Below are positions 63,311 through 64,000 of a DNA stretch of 64,000 bases, piece by piece. Each line of letters starts with the position of its first letter. Positions within the stretch are counted from its first letter, which is position 1. Under the pieces are notes generated by a model. That model was not told the origin of the DNA. It searched no databases and was given only the letters and a program-made list of their open reading frames with translations. The stretch lies in contig OX388319.1 of NCBI GenBank assembly GCA_947579605.1, positions 2,294,001 through 2,358,000 on the forward strand, read 5' to 3'. The stretch is from Athripsodes cinereus. Its lineage: Eukaryota > Arthropoda > Insecta > Trichoptera > Leptoceridae. Made by a program: the position numbers and the translations under genes.

Positions 63311-64000
63311 GTAAAAAATAAAAAGGCATTTAGGACAGGTCTCATCTCATCACTTGACTGAAGTATTTAAATGACGTAAAACACATTCAATTTGAGATTT
63401 AATTAGGTTGACGGTAAGGCCTATTTTCAAAACTTTTAATTTTTAATTAAATTTAAATTTGGTGCGTTTACGTTGTGAAAATTCATTTAAATATAAAAAT
63501 AAAAATGAACTATTAAGTTGTACCTCTTGTCCTGAGAACGCCGCAGGGCGAAAGCGCTCGGCAACTAGTACATATAAGTATTTAGTCATTGTTCATTGAT
63601 GAAAAACACAGTCAAATGTGAAAAATAGCAGTGCTTTTAATATTACATATTAATTTTGAGTTAAAATTTTCAGGATCGAGACCGCATCAGGACACAACTT
63701 CCAGCAGCCTCAATATGGAGTTAAATGGAATATAATTACAAGACAATAATCTTCTACGTAGAAAAAAATAAATCTAAATGATAACGGAGAAAATTACAGG
63801 TTGAATCCAAATAAGAAAATGTATTTAACTCTTTAATTAAAGAAAGAGATAAAGTAAATAAAATTACGAAAATGTACCTACAGTCAAGTAAAAGGAAATA
63901 AGTCGATAAACCAACTTTAGCTACTTTCATATTAGAAAGGCTTTACTGTAATCAACCCTTACTACATGTTACAACCTCGGGGACCTCCATAAGGATGTTA
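63311..64000. other. Unassigned sequence with a hammerhead-like remnant
   Basis: CTTGTCCTGAGAACGCCGCA, GGGCGAAAGCGCTCGGCAAC at 63527-63566 resembles a Penelope-like or hammerhead end (CTGA, GCC-GCA-GGC stem, GAAA), though the CUGANGA box is imperfect. No other feature recognised up to the window edge. Confidence 0.4.

Overview
The window reads as AT-rich, gene-poor nuclear DNA from an animal, most likely an insect. Mariner, CR1-like and other non-LTR retroelement remnants, tRNA-headed SINEs and frequent tacctacc / gtaggtagg words fit Lepidoptera best, but that assignment is inference. I found no convincing host protein-coding exon, no rRNA gene and no functional tRNA gene. Nearly everything recognisable is a transposable element or its debris, lying in long stretches of unassignable sequence.

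The only long open frame is a 474-codon reverse transcriptase of a 5'-truncated CR1-like element (minus strand, 20797-22221). Shorter tails of the same lineage lie at 26811, 43798, 48001 and 58880. At least four other non-LTR lineages are present only as C-terminal tails: one whose copies mostly end in 4-bp microsatellites such as TATG (7171, 8625, 13425, 25655, 26935, 31545, 40375, 55078); one ending in GAT repeats (16499, 35710, 44480); one with a SWLRNIR-type tail (15690, 39478, 59375); and one with an EWRRK-KLVAD tail (170, 34868, 60598; 10545 probably related). A mariner remnant (23883) and a broken gene of an unnamed transposon-derived protein family (53103) are the other coding relics.

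A short repeat called family A here has more than twenty copies on both strands. It has a hairpin terminus (CCCAC..GTGGG, then ATATGCCGTGATGGTA). Its termini have been amplified into a 70/71-bp tandem array at 3802-4330 that runs into a 200-bp assembly gap. Two tRNA-derived SINE families are present: SINE-A at 24385, 50202, 55965, 56965 and 60836, and SINE-B at 49650 and 54556.

Structures that deserve attention are a 255-bp perfect inverted repeat with a 50-bp spacer (33302-33861); a fold-back element inside a CR1-like tail (48231-48437); a perfect 29-bp hairpin inside a family A copy (22464-22523); a twin-primed retroelement insertion (16499-16735); three near-identical 189-bp tandem units (60000-60552); several hammerhead-like or Penelope-like 3' motifs (12477, 32709, 39352, 43318, 63529); a TATA+Inr core promoter (13020-13053); and a 13-nt match to a tRNA-Lys primer-binding site (55902-55914).
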